61,200 nucleotides of DNA from an uncultured Muribaculaceae bacterium (GTDB lineage: Bacteria > Bacteroidota > Bacteroidia > Bacteroidales > Muribaculaceae), in contig CAJTNN010000017.1 of NCBI GenBank assembly GCA_910577585.1, forward strand, positions 1 through 61,200. Direction: 5' to 3'. Positions 32,624 to 40,915 of this stretch are shown here, in pieces. The first letter of the stretch is position 1. Every line of letters starts with the position of its first letter. A model generated the notes under the pieces. That model saw nothing but the letters and a program-made list of their open reading frames with translations. It did no database searches and was not told where the DNA came from. A program made the position numbers and the translations under genes.

Positions 32624-35455
32624 ATGGAGAGCAAACGCCTCTTTCTTTTAGATGCCTACGCGCTGATATTCCGCGCATACTACGCACTTATCAAGATGCC
32701 CCGCATCACCCAGTCGGGCTTCAACACCTCGGCCATCTTCGGTTTTGTCAACACTCTCGAGGAGGTGCTGCGGCGCGAGAACCCCTCGCACATAGCCGTA
32801 TGCTTCGACCCGCAGAGCCCCACTTTCCGCTCGCGCGCCTATGCCGACTACAAGGGTGAGCGCGAAGCCACCCCCGAGGATATCAAGCTCTCAATCCCAT
32901 ATATCAAGGATATCATCCGCGCCTACAACATCCCGATTCTCGAAGTGGCTGATTTCGAGGCCGACGATGTGATTGGCACCATGGCCCGCCGTGCCGAGGC
33001 CGAGGGGTTCACCACATATATGATGACCCCCGACAAGGATTTCGGCCAGCTCGTCAGTCCCTCGATTCTGCAATATAAACCCGCCTACCGCGGCCAGGAC
33101 TTCGAACTGCGCGGCGAGGAGGAGGTCTGCGCCCGATATGGCCTGCAGTCCACTGCCCAGGTCATCGACCTGCTGGCACTGATGGGGGATAAGGTCGACA
33201 ACATTCCCGGATGCCCGGGTGTGGGCGAGAAGACGGCGGTGAAACTTATCCAGGAGTTCGGCAGCGTCGAGCATCTGCTCGAAAGCACCGCCGACCTCAA
33301 GGGGGCGCTGCGCCGCAAGGTCGAGGAGAATGCCGAGCAGATCCGCTTCTCGAAATTCCTCGCCACCATCCGCACCGATGCCCCCGTAGATGCCACTCCC
33401 GACTCGCTCGAACGCCGCAGCCCCGACCTCGACCGACTGATGGAGATCTTCGGCCAGCTCGAGTTCCGCGCCCTCGCCGACCGCGTGCGCAAACGCCTCG
33501 GTGCACCCGCCCCCGCTGCTGAATCTGCGCCGGCGGCAGCCTCATCGGCTTCGGCCCCGAATCCCGGCGCCTTCCCCACCTCTCTCTTCGACTTCGAAGA
33601 TGAGGATGAGGGTGCTCCGGCCACTGCCGAAACTGCGGCTGCCGTCACATCCCCGGCACCCATCACCCCCTCAGGCTGCACGATAGTAGACTCCGAAGAG
33701 CGCCTCTCTGAGATGCAGACGCGTCTGCTCCCCCACAAAGAGGTGGGGGTATTCGCAGTCAGCGAGGGGGAGAACGACATGACCTGCCGATGGCTTGGCA
33801 CCGCCGTGGCTCTTCCCGACGGCCATTGCTTCCATATCCCCGCCGACTACATGCCGGCTCAGAGCTATCTGCTCGACCTCCTGGCACAGCCCGACATATG
33901 CAAAATCACCGATGCGGCCAAGCTCACATATGTGCTCGCCGCACGCCGGCGCACCGACTCTGCCCAGGCGCTGCGCAACTTCCGCGATGTCACACTGGCC
34001 CACTACCTCCTGCAGCCCGACATGCGCCATTCGCTCGACCTGCTCGCCTCGTCGATTCTCTCCATCTCGCTCCCCACTATGCCCGAGCTTACGCCTAAGC
34101 GGGTGAAGAAGGGTGTCGTGCCCCAGCCCGTCGAGGCCGAGGCTATCGCCGATGCGGCGGCTCCGCGGGCTCTGGCCATCATGCAGATGTGGCAGCCGCT
34201 CGAAACGATGCTCCGCGCCGAAAACCTGTATAATATCTATGCCGATATCGAGGCCCCTCTCGTGGAGGTGCTGGCCGAAATGGAGCTCACCGGAGTGCGC
34301 ATCGATGTCGAGGCTCTGAATGAGGCGGCCACGGCAATGGAGAGGAAACTCGCTGAAATCGAACATGAGATCCACACCCTCGCCGGCGAGGAGTTCAACA
34401 TCGGTTCGCCATCGAAGGTGGGGGAGATACTGTTCGACAAACTCAAGCTCGACGACAAGGCCAAGCGCACAAAGACCGGACAATACTCCACCTCGGAAGA
34501 TATACTGGAGAAGGTGGCCCACAAGAACCCTATCGTAGGGAAGATACTGGAATACCGCCAGCTCAAGAAGCTCCTCACTACCTATCTCACCGCTCTGCCG
34601 GCTGCCATAAATCCGGCCACCGGACGCGTGCACACCAACTACAACCAGACTGTTACCGCCACCGGACGCATCTCATCATCCAACCCCAACCTGCAGAATA
34701 TACCCGTGCGCGAGGATGTGGGGCGCGAGATACGCCGCGCTTTCATCCCCTCGGAGGGTAATCTATTCCTCTCGGCCGACTATTCGCAGATTGAGCTGCG
34801 ACTCGTGGCGGATTTCGCAAATGATGATGTCATGATTGATGCCTTCGCCACCGGCAAGGATATCCATGCCATTACGGCTGCTAAAATCTATCATAAGGAT
34901 GACCCGGCTGATGTGACACCCACCGAACGCCGCAACGCCAAGACGGCCAATTTCGGAATCCTCTACGGCATATCTGCCTTCGGACTCGCCTCGCGTCTGG
35001 GCATACCGCGCGGTGAGGCGAAAGACCTTATCGACAATTACTTCACCTCTTTCCACACCATCAAGAAGTATATGGCTGACTCTGTAGAGTTCGCCCGCGA
35101 GCATCAGTACGCCATGACCCGCTTCGGCCGCAAACGCCGCCTCCCCGACATCAACAGCAAGAACCCTGTGGTACGCGGTTATGCCGAACGCAATGCCATC
35201 AACGCCCCGATTCAGGGCACAGCCGCCGACATCATCAAGCGCGCCATGATCTCCATCTACTCCGAGATGAAGCGCCTCGGTCTGAAGTCGCGCATGATAA
35301 TGCAGGTGCATGATGAATTGAACTTCGACGTAGTGCCCGACGAACTGCCGCAGCTCCAAGAGCTCGTAGAGCGCCTGATGTCCGCCGCCTGGAGCGGCAA
35401 AGTGCCCCTCACCGCCGAAGCCGGCGTAGCCACCAACTGGCTCGACGCCCACTGA
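32624..35455 (+). CDS. polA: DNA polymerase I
   Basis: 943 residues. The 5'-nuclease domain (1 to about 290) has the 'FEADDVIGTMA' and 'TPDKDFGQLV' acidic motifs and the helix-hairpin-helix 'PGVGEKTAVKLIQEFG'. An Ala/Pro-rich linker spans about 295-345. The 3'-5' exonuclease-like domain (about 350-525) lacks the DxE of ExoI (VFAVSEGEN), the Asn/Asp of ExoII and the YxxxD of ExoIII, so proofreading is probably lost. The polymerase domain is complete: motif A 'SADYSQIELR', motif B 'RRNAKTANFGILYG', motif C 'QVHDELNFDV'. It fills gaps and removes primers, together with RNase HII. Confidence 0.96.
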   Translation: MESKRLFLLDAYALIFRAYYALIKMPRITQSGFNTSAIFGFVNTLEEVLRRENPSHIAVCFDPQSPTFRSRAYADYKGEREATPEDIKLSIPYIKDIIRAYNIPILEVADFEADDVIGTMARRAEAEGFTTYMMTPDKDFGQLVSPSILQYKPAYRGQDFELRGEEEVCARYGLQSTAQVIDLLALMGDKVDNIPGCPGVGEKTAVKLIQEFGSVEHLLESTADLKGALRRKVEENAEQIRFSKFLATIRTDAPVDATPDSLERRSPDLDRLMEIFGQLEFRALADRVRKRLGAPAPAAESAPAAASSASAPNPGAFPTSLFDFEDEDEGAPATAETAAAVTSPAPITPSGCTIVDSEERLSEMQTRLLPHKEVGVFAVSEGENDMTCRWLGTAVALPDGHCFHIPADYMPAQSYLLDLLAQPDICKITDAAKLTYVLAARRRTDSAQALRNFRDVTLAHYLLQPDMRHSLDLLASSILSISLPTMPELTPKRVKKGVVPQPVEAEAIADAAAPRALAIMQMWQPLETMLRAENLYNIYADIEAPLVEVLAEMELTGVRIDVEALNEAATAMERKLAEIEHEIHTLAGEEFNIGSPSKVGEILFDKLKLDDKAKRTKTGQYSTSEDILEKVAHKNPIVGKILEYRQLKKLLTTYLTALPAAINPATGRVHTNYNQTVTATGRISSSNPNLQNIPVREDVGREIRRAFIPSEGNLFLSADYSQIELRLVADFANDDVMIDAFATGKDIHAITAAKIYHKDDPADVTPTERRNAKTANFGILYGISAFGLASRLGIPRGEAKDLIDNYFTSFHTIKKYMADSVEFAREHQYAMTRFGRKRRLPDINSKNPVVRGYAERNAINAPIQGTAADIIKRAMISIYSEMKRLGLKSRMIMQVHDELNFDVVPDELPQLQELVERLMSAAWSGKVPLTAEAGVATNWLDAH

Positions 35456-35524
35456 CCCGCCCCCGCCTCTCCCTCTCTCTCGCAATACCCCCAATCCCTC
35501 TCCATCGCGCAATACAAAAAAATC

Positions 35525-35557
35525 AGCCTCCGCCCGGCATAGAGCCAAGCGGAGGCT
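35525..35557 (+). terminator. Hairpin terminator after polA
   Basis: AGCCTCCGC at 35525-35533 pairs with GCGGAGGCT at 35549-35557, preceded by A6 and followed by TGTATTTC, so it could also serve the opposite strand. Confidence 0.8.
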
Positions 35558-35570
35558 TGTATTTCATTTC

Positions 35571-35592
35571 CCCTCGATTGGAGGGAATTTTT
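35571..35592 (+). terminator. Second small hairpin with T-run
   Basis: CCCTC at 35571-35575 pairs with GAGGG at 35581-35585, followed by AATTTTTT. It looks like a back-up terminator. Confidence 0.55.
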
Positions 35593-35604
35593 TGCTATTT
35601 TTCA

Positions 35605-35691
35605 TATCCCAATGAAAGGGATAGTCCGGATGCAGATATCCAAATGAAAAAGGGATAGTCCGGATTGTGGTCTCCCAATGAAATGGAGACC
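35605..35691. repeat. Three tandem hairpins with shared AATGAAA loop and varied stems
   Basis: Units: TATCCC/GGGATA (35605-35623), TATCC/GGATA (35637-35657) and GGTCTCC/GGAGACC (35669-35691). All carry AATGAAA in the loop. The first two also share GGGATAGTCCGGAT after the loop. In the third unit both stem arms change together, so base pairing is kept. The array lies between the 3' ends of polA and a converging secreted-protein gene. Confidence 0.7.
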
Positions 35692-35727
35692 CCTGCTTAA
35701 GCAGGCCGTAGAGAAAGAGCGCCCGGA

Positions 35728-36351
35728 TTATTTCACAATGCGCTTCACAGCCTCGCCGTTGTCATAGACCACGATAGCTGCGCCACGATAGTCCTCGCGC
35801 ACGCGACGACCCTGCAGGTCATAGATGGCTGCTACCTTCTTCTCAGAGCCGGCCACAATCTCGTTGACACCGCTGCTGCCCTCGGTCTTAAACTTGATGT
35901 TGACCACAAAGTCACCATCCTTGTCAGAGAATGTGCACTTCATGTAGTTGTCAAGCGCAGGAAGAATTTGATCCTGAATATTATAGTGGATGGGAACCTC
36001 AAGTTCAGTCATCTGGTAAGTGCCTGACGCAGTGAACACGCCATTCTCCTCTTTCCAGGGAATGCACGATACCGGGCAGAACTGAGTAGCCTCTGCATCA
36101 GTCACGGCAGATGCTACTATCGGAGCTGAGCCCTTGACAGTAAGGTCAACACTGCATGACCACTCATGATATTCAAAATCAGTGCCATCTCCCATCGGGA
36201 ATGACTGGTAAGTATACTTGAAGTCCTCGTCGTTCATTACGAGTTCCTCGCCGTTGGCGAGCTGTTTGCCCTCATACTCTACGGTGATGGCGGCGTTGGC
36301 GGCTGTGGCTGTCAGGGCCAGAGCGGCGATTGCAGTAAAGATTTTCTTCAT
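35728..36351 (-). CDS. Small secreted protein with T9SS-like tail
   Basis: 207 residues. A signal peptide (MKKIFTAIAALALTATAANA) is followed by a single beta-rich domain of about 120 residues with two Cys residues (in 'FCPVSCIPW') that could form a disulphide. A Ser/Gly linker leads to the tail 'VAAIYDLQGRRVREDYRG...GEAVKRIVK', which is of sorting type. No family was recognised for the main domain. A minus-strand -7 box (plus 36448-36455) predicts a leader of about 90 nt. The function is unknown; an exported surface or secreted protein is likely. Confidence 0.8.
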   Translation of the reverse strand: MKKIFTAIAALALTATAANAAITVEYEGKQLANGEELVMNDEDFKYTYQSFPMGDGTDFEYHEWSCSVDLTVKGSAPIVASAVTDAEATQFCPVSCIPWKEENGVFTASGTYQMTELEVPIHYNIQDQILPALDNYMKCTFSDKDGDFVVNIKFKTEGSSGVNEIVAGSEKKVAAIYDLQGRRVREDYRGAAIVVYDNGEAVKRIVK

Positions 36352-36883
36352 ACGTTATTATTATTAAGTAATTTAGGTCGAATCCGACTCTCGCTATTCC
36401 GGCCCCGCGCCCAATGGACAAGACACCCGGATTTTGAGTTCATGCCGCAAAGATAACCCATATCTTTTAAATATCTAAGAAATTTCCTTTAAAAAATTTA
36501 AAAATTTTCCTGCACATGATGAATAATCAGATTATTTTATTAATTTTGTGACAGAACTCAGGGCATTAACCTTGAATCTAACACCTGACATTCTACCAAT
36601 TTGCTATTTTTAACCCAAAAACTGCCAATATTATCAACAAATACCCGAGCGAGCAAACCGACAGAATGTAAGATTAACATTTATTAATGCACATCTGACA
36701 TTTTTCAGCCCACTCGCCGACACCCCGCATAAGAGGGTTCAGTGGTCAGTCCACATCCGCCACCCTGACGCAGATGCCCCTTGACCATTCCCCGGCTTCG
36801 GACTCATCTCCGGCCAAGTTATGCGGCACCGTATCAAAAACATAAAGACGTAACATATTTTTTACATCTAACATCTATATAGA
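36352..36883. other. 532-bp divergent intergenic region between two secreted-protein genes
   Basis: On the minus strand TATCTTTG (plus 36448-36455) is a good -7 box for the 207-residue protein. On the plus strand TAATTTTG (36541-36548) is a possible -7 far from the next gene. The motif CA[TC]CT[GA]ACAT recurs at 36582, 36692 and 36865, the last just before the start of the 1272-residue gene. Most of the region is AT-rich. No coding sequence is seen. Confidence 0.5.
36448..36455 (-). promoter_or_regulatory. -7 box of the 207-residue secreted protein gene
   Basis: Minus-strand TATCTTTG is a full match to TAnnTTTG. The -33 element is not clear. Confidence 0.6.
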
Positions 36884-39800
36884 ATGAAGATTCAGAACTA
36901 TCTCTCTGCAGCCGCCGTGGCCCTCATCGGCTTCTCGGCAACCGCCCAGGACCTCACTCCTGAGGTGGTATGGCCTGCACCCGGATCATCAGTCATTCTG
37001 TCGAATCTTTCCGACAACGGCAAATGGGCCGTGGCCGAGACCGGCAGTGTAACTGACGGTGACCTCCGTCCGATCGGAGGCGTGCTCTACAACATGGAGA
37101 CTCTTCAGCAGACCTCCATCTCACACTCTTCCGGGCTCTCGGGTGTGAGCGACGTGACCGACGACGGCTCTATCGTGGTCGGCGAGTGCAACGGCAAACC
37201 CGGCTATTGGAGCGCGAAAACCAACTCTTGGACCAATGTCAAGCTCCCCGCAGCCTACGATGCAGGCCGCTTCAACGCTGTCACCCCCGACGGTCACTAC
37301 GCCGTGGGCTACTTCCAGCAGTCTAACGACGGCTTCAAGGCTTACGCAATGGCTTATGACCTCACCACCGGTGAGCAGATCCCCACTCCGGGCCTCCCCA
37401 AACTCGATATGACTCACGAGGACCAGGGTCAGAACTCTTTCTTCGCCATCTCGCCCGACGGCCGCTATGGCCTGGCTCAGATGTCGATGTCTTATCTGAT
37501 GCCCGCGGCTCTCTGCTGCTATGTCTACGACTTCCAGAACGACACCTACGACTTCATCGGCTTCAATGACCACGACGATGCCGACTGGGAGCCCCTCTGG
37601 AATGACCTCTTCTTCATCGATGCACCGAAGATGTCGAACGATGGCCTCTGGGTCACCGGTTTCGCTTACATGGTGACTGAAATCCCCGGCAGCGAGTGGG
37701 CCAACGAGGCTTACCACCCCTTCCGCTACAATGTGCTGACCAAAGAGATCGAGGTCTATGACGACGCTGCCTCAGCCGACATAGGTGGCTTCGGCATCGA
37801 CAGCAACGGTGTCGTATACGGTGCCACTCCCGCTCAGAACCCCTATCCGAACTCTCTGATCCGCAGCGGCAACTACTTCATCTCTTTCGACCAGATTTTC
37901 AAGCAGGTCTATAACTACGACTTCGAGAAGGCTTCAGGTTACCCCAACACCGGTAAGGTGCTGGCTATGTCTGACGACGGCCTGACCCTGATCATGCTCC
38001 CCGACACATCGGGCACATATATCCTCCGCCTCAAGGAGTCGCTGAGCGCCGCCGCTTCACGTGTGCGTCTGCTCGACAACTACAGCGTCACTCCCGCCGA
38101 GGGTGTGAAGCTCTCCCGCCTCACATCCATCACCATCACTTTCGACCGCGATGTCAAGATCAAGGGTGATGCTTCGCAGGTGGTGTTCGCTTCTGCCGAC
38201 GGCTCTGAGTCTTACAACCCCGTGGCCAACAACGGCCTCGTGGCCGAGGGCAAGAAGGTGACTGTCACTTTCCGCTCACGCAACCTTAACGATGGTGTCA
38301 ACTACACTCTCACCATCCCCGAGGGTCTGATTGTCATCAACGGCGACGAGGATGAGACCAACGCCGAGATCAAGCTCAACTACGTGGGTCGTTCGAACAC
38401 TCCGGTGACTGTGACCAAGATCACTCCCGAAGATGACTCTTATGTAGAGAGCATCGACATGATCTCTAACCCGATCCTCCTCTACTTCGACGCCGACCTC
38501 AAACTCGTGGAGGGCGCACGCGGCTACGTATACCGCAACGATGAGGAGACTGCCTATGCCAACCTCAACATCGCAGTGGCCGACACCCGCGCGCTCGTTT
38601 ACCCCACCAACGGCATCGAACTCTGGGAGGGCACTGACTACCACTTCGTGATTCCGGCCAACACTGTGACCGACATCTCGGGTGGCGGCGCCAACGAGGA
38701 GATCCGCTTCACTTACCACGGTAATAAGGAGCGTGTCATCAGCGCCAGCGACCGCTATATCTTCGAGGATGATTGCACCAACTACACGAACTTCATGTTC
38801 TACGACGGCGACAACCTCGAGCCCGACATGGCTCCCGCTGAATGGGGCTTCACCAAGGACACCACTCCCTGGTATATCGTGCGCGACGGCGAGGCTGCTC
38901 TCCCTGACTACGCAATGGCTTCGCACTCTATGTACAAGAAGCCCGGCAAGTCCGACGACTGGATGGTGACTGCACAGCTCCTCATCCCCGACTCAAACTG
39001 CTTCCTCGAATTCCAGGGCCAGAGCTACCTGCATGGCTTCGAAGACTACCTCGACGTATACGTATATCCCTGCGAGACTATCTACAACACCATCGACGCA
39101 GCCTTCGTGAAGGATGTGCGCGAGAAGGGTAAACTCGTGTTCCACGAGCGTCTCGAGCCCGGCGACTCTGAAGAGGGTCTGGAGGGTGACTGGCAGGACT
39201 TCACTGTCGACCTCAAGGAATACGCCGACCAGTCTGTCTACATCTGCTTCGTCAACAACAACACTGACCAGAGCGCCATCTTCGTCGACAACATCCACGT
39301 TGTGCACGACATGACCTACTACACTTCATTCGAGACTCCCCAGCGTGTTGTCAACCAGAATGAAGTGACCATCAAGGGTAACCTCCTCTTCGGTGGCGAA
39401 TTCGACAACTTCAAGTCTATCGAGCTCGTGCTCCTCGACAAGGAGGCTAACGAAATCGACAAGATCTCTGAGTCAGGTCTCGAACTCGTGAAGGGTTCTA
39501 TCTACGACTTCGAGTTCTCGAAGCCCTTCCCGCTCGCTCTCGGTGAGACCAACACCTACTATGTAGACATCACTCTCGACGGCGGTGAGAAGGCAAGAAT
39601 GACCGGCACCGTGTCGAACCTCACTTTCGAGCCCACCCGCAAGATTATCCTTGAGGAGTACACCGGCTCTGAGTGCGGCAACTGCCCGCTCGGTATCCGC
39701 GGCATGGAGAACATCGAGATGCTCTATCCCGGCGTTATGCTCCCCATCACTATCCGCACTTACCAGAACGATAAGCTCGGCACAGGCATGGGCGCCTACA

Positions 39801-40702
39801 GCCAGTACCTCGGTCTTGACAACATGGGTGCTCCCTCGGCTATCATCAACCGCAAGGAGGCTGCCTACCCGATGATCCAGTCTGACGGCAAGTACCTCTT
39901 CTCAGGCACAGGCATCACCAACACCGAGACCGGTAAGGATGAACGCTGCTGGCTCGACGTATTCCGCTCTGAGTACGAGAATCCCGCTGAGCTCGCTGTA
40001 GAACTCAAGTCTTCCTACGACGAGACTACCAAGGCTATCGACGTTGAGGCTCAGGTGACCAGCGCCCTCAATAAGTTCCGCACAAGCTACAACGTATTCG
40101 CTGTGGTCGTGGAGGATGGTCTGAATACCTATCAGAAGAACTACCTCTACAATGTCAACGATCCCAACCTCGGCGAATGGGGTGCCGGCGGCAAGTATGC
40201 TTCGGCTACCGTAATGCCCGTTGAGGCTCACTCTGTGGCCCGCCAGACCTGGGGCACTACCTACAACGGCACCAACGGTCTTATCCCCGCTACTCTCGAG
40301 GCAGGCAAGACTTATCGCGCCAACCTCTCGATCACTCTCCCCGAGAGTGCAACTAATCCGAAGGAGTGCAGCGTGATCGTGATGCTCATCGATGCCGGCA
40401 CAGGCAATGTGATGAACGCCAACATGGTGGCTCTCAACGGTGAGACCCAGGGTGTAGGCGTGGAGAACATCACTCTCGGCGCCGAGGCTCAGCTCGGTAT
40501 GACTGTGGCAGGCGGCAAGCTCTATGTCAATGGCGAAGGCAACTACACTGTCAACGCTTACGACATGACCGGCGCCCTCATCATCTCTGCCAAGGGTCAC
40601 GGCACATCTGAGGTTGCTCTCAACGGCTACAACGGTATCCTTATCGTCAAGGCCACCGATGAGAACGGCAACTCTAAATCCGCTAAGTTCGTGGTGCGCT
40701 AA
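36884..40702 (+). CDS. Large secreted multi-domain protein (propeller, Ig, jelly-roll, Omp28, T9SS-like tail)
   Basis: 1272 residues with a signal peptide. Domains in order: DG-repeat propeller-like region (about 20-385; DDGSIVVG, PDGHYAVG, PDGRYGLA, NDGLWVTG), two SbsA-like Ig domains (about 400-500 and 505-620), a choice-of-anchor J jelly-roll (about 626-810; 'SDDWMVTAQLLIP', 'VDLKEYADQSVYICFV'), an Omp28/thioredoxin-like part (about 915-1185) with Cys931 and Cys934 (SECGNCP), and a sorting-like tail ending in KFVVR. It unites modules that are separate proteins at 621-5553. T-ending codons (TCT, GCT, ACT) are more common than in most other genes here, perhaps marking high expression. No enzyme motif is seen beyond the CxxC. 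Confidence 0.85.
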   Translation: MKIQNYLSAAAVALIGFSATAQDLTPEVVWPAPGSSVILSNLSDNGKWAVAETGSVTDGDLRPIGGVLYNMETLQQTSISHSSGLSGVSDVTDDGSIVVGECNGKPGYWSAKTNSWTNVKLPAAYDAGRFNAVTPDGHYAVGYFQQSNDGFKAYAMAYDLTTGEQIPTPGLPKLDMTHEDQGQNSFFAISPDGRYGLAQMSMSYLMPAALCCYVYDFQNDTYDFIGFNDHDDADWEPLWNDLFFIDAPKMSNDGLWVTGFAYMVTEIPGSEWANEAYHPFRYNVLTKEIEVYDDAASADIGGFGIDSNGVVYGATPAQNPYPNSLIRSGNYFISFDQIFKQVYNYDFEKASGYPNTGKVLAMSDDGLTLIMLPDTSGTYILRLKESLSAAASRVRLLDNYSVTPAEGVKLSRLTSITITFDRDVKIKGDASQVVFASADGSESYNPVANNGLVAEGKKVTVTFRSRNLNDGVNYTLTIPEGLIVINGDEDETNAEIKLNYVGRSNTPVTVTKITPEDDSYVESIDMISNPILLYFDADLKLVEGARGYVYRNDEETAYANLNIAVADTRALVYPTNGIELWEGTDYHFVIPANTVTDISGGGANEEIRFTYHGNKERVISASDRYIFEDDCTNYTNFMFYDGDNLEPDMAPAEWGFTKDTTPWYIVRDGEAALPDYAMASHSMYKKPGKSDDWMVTAQLLIPDSNCFLEFQGQSYLHGFEDYLDVYVYPCETIYNTIDAAFVKDVREKGKLVFHERLEPGDSEEGLEGDWQDFTVDLKEYADQSVYICFVNNNTDQSAIFVDNIHVVHDMTYYTSFETPQRVVNQNEVTIKGNLLFGGEFDNFKSIELVLLDKEANEIDKISESGLELVKGSIYDFEFSKPFPLALGETNTYYVDITLDGGEKARMTGTVSNLTFEPTRKIILEEYTGSECGNCPLGIRGMENIEMLYPGVMLPITIRTYQNDKLGTGMGAYSQYLGLDNMGAPSAIINRKEAAYPMIQSDGKYLFSGTGITNTETGKDERCWLDVFRSEYENPAELAVELKSSYDETTKAIDVEAQVTSALNKFRTSYNVFAVVVEDGLNTYQKNYLYNVNDPNLGEWGAGGKYASATVMPVEAHSVARQTWGTTYNGTNGLIPATLEAGKTYRANLSITLPESATNPKECSVIVMLIDAGTGNVMNANMVALNGETQGVGVENITLGAEAQLGMTVAGGKLYVNGEGNYTVNAYDMTGALIISAKGHGTSEVALNGYNGILIVKATDENGNSKSAKFVVR

Positions 40703-40736
40703 TCTAAAGCCATCAGCTATGAACTGATCTGATATC

Positions 40737-40788
40737 GTCAGCCCGGTCAGGCTATCCGCAATCTTGAGGATACGCCGGCCGGGCTGAC
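40737..40788 (+). terminator. Long hairpin after the 1272-residue gene
   Basis: GTCAGCCCGG at 40737-40746 pairs with CCGGGCTGAC at 40779-40788 and is followed by CTCTTATCTCTC, a poor T-run. Confidence 0.65.
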
Positions 40789-40915
40789 CTCTTATCTCTC
40801 TCGCACGCTTCAATCCCCTCTCCTGCCCCATCACCCCTCTCCCCATCCACAACCCCGCATGAGGTAAATCTGCAAATAACTCTTTTTATAATTATCAAAT
40901 AATTCTACCATCAAG

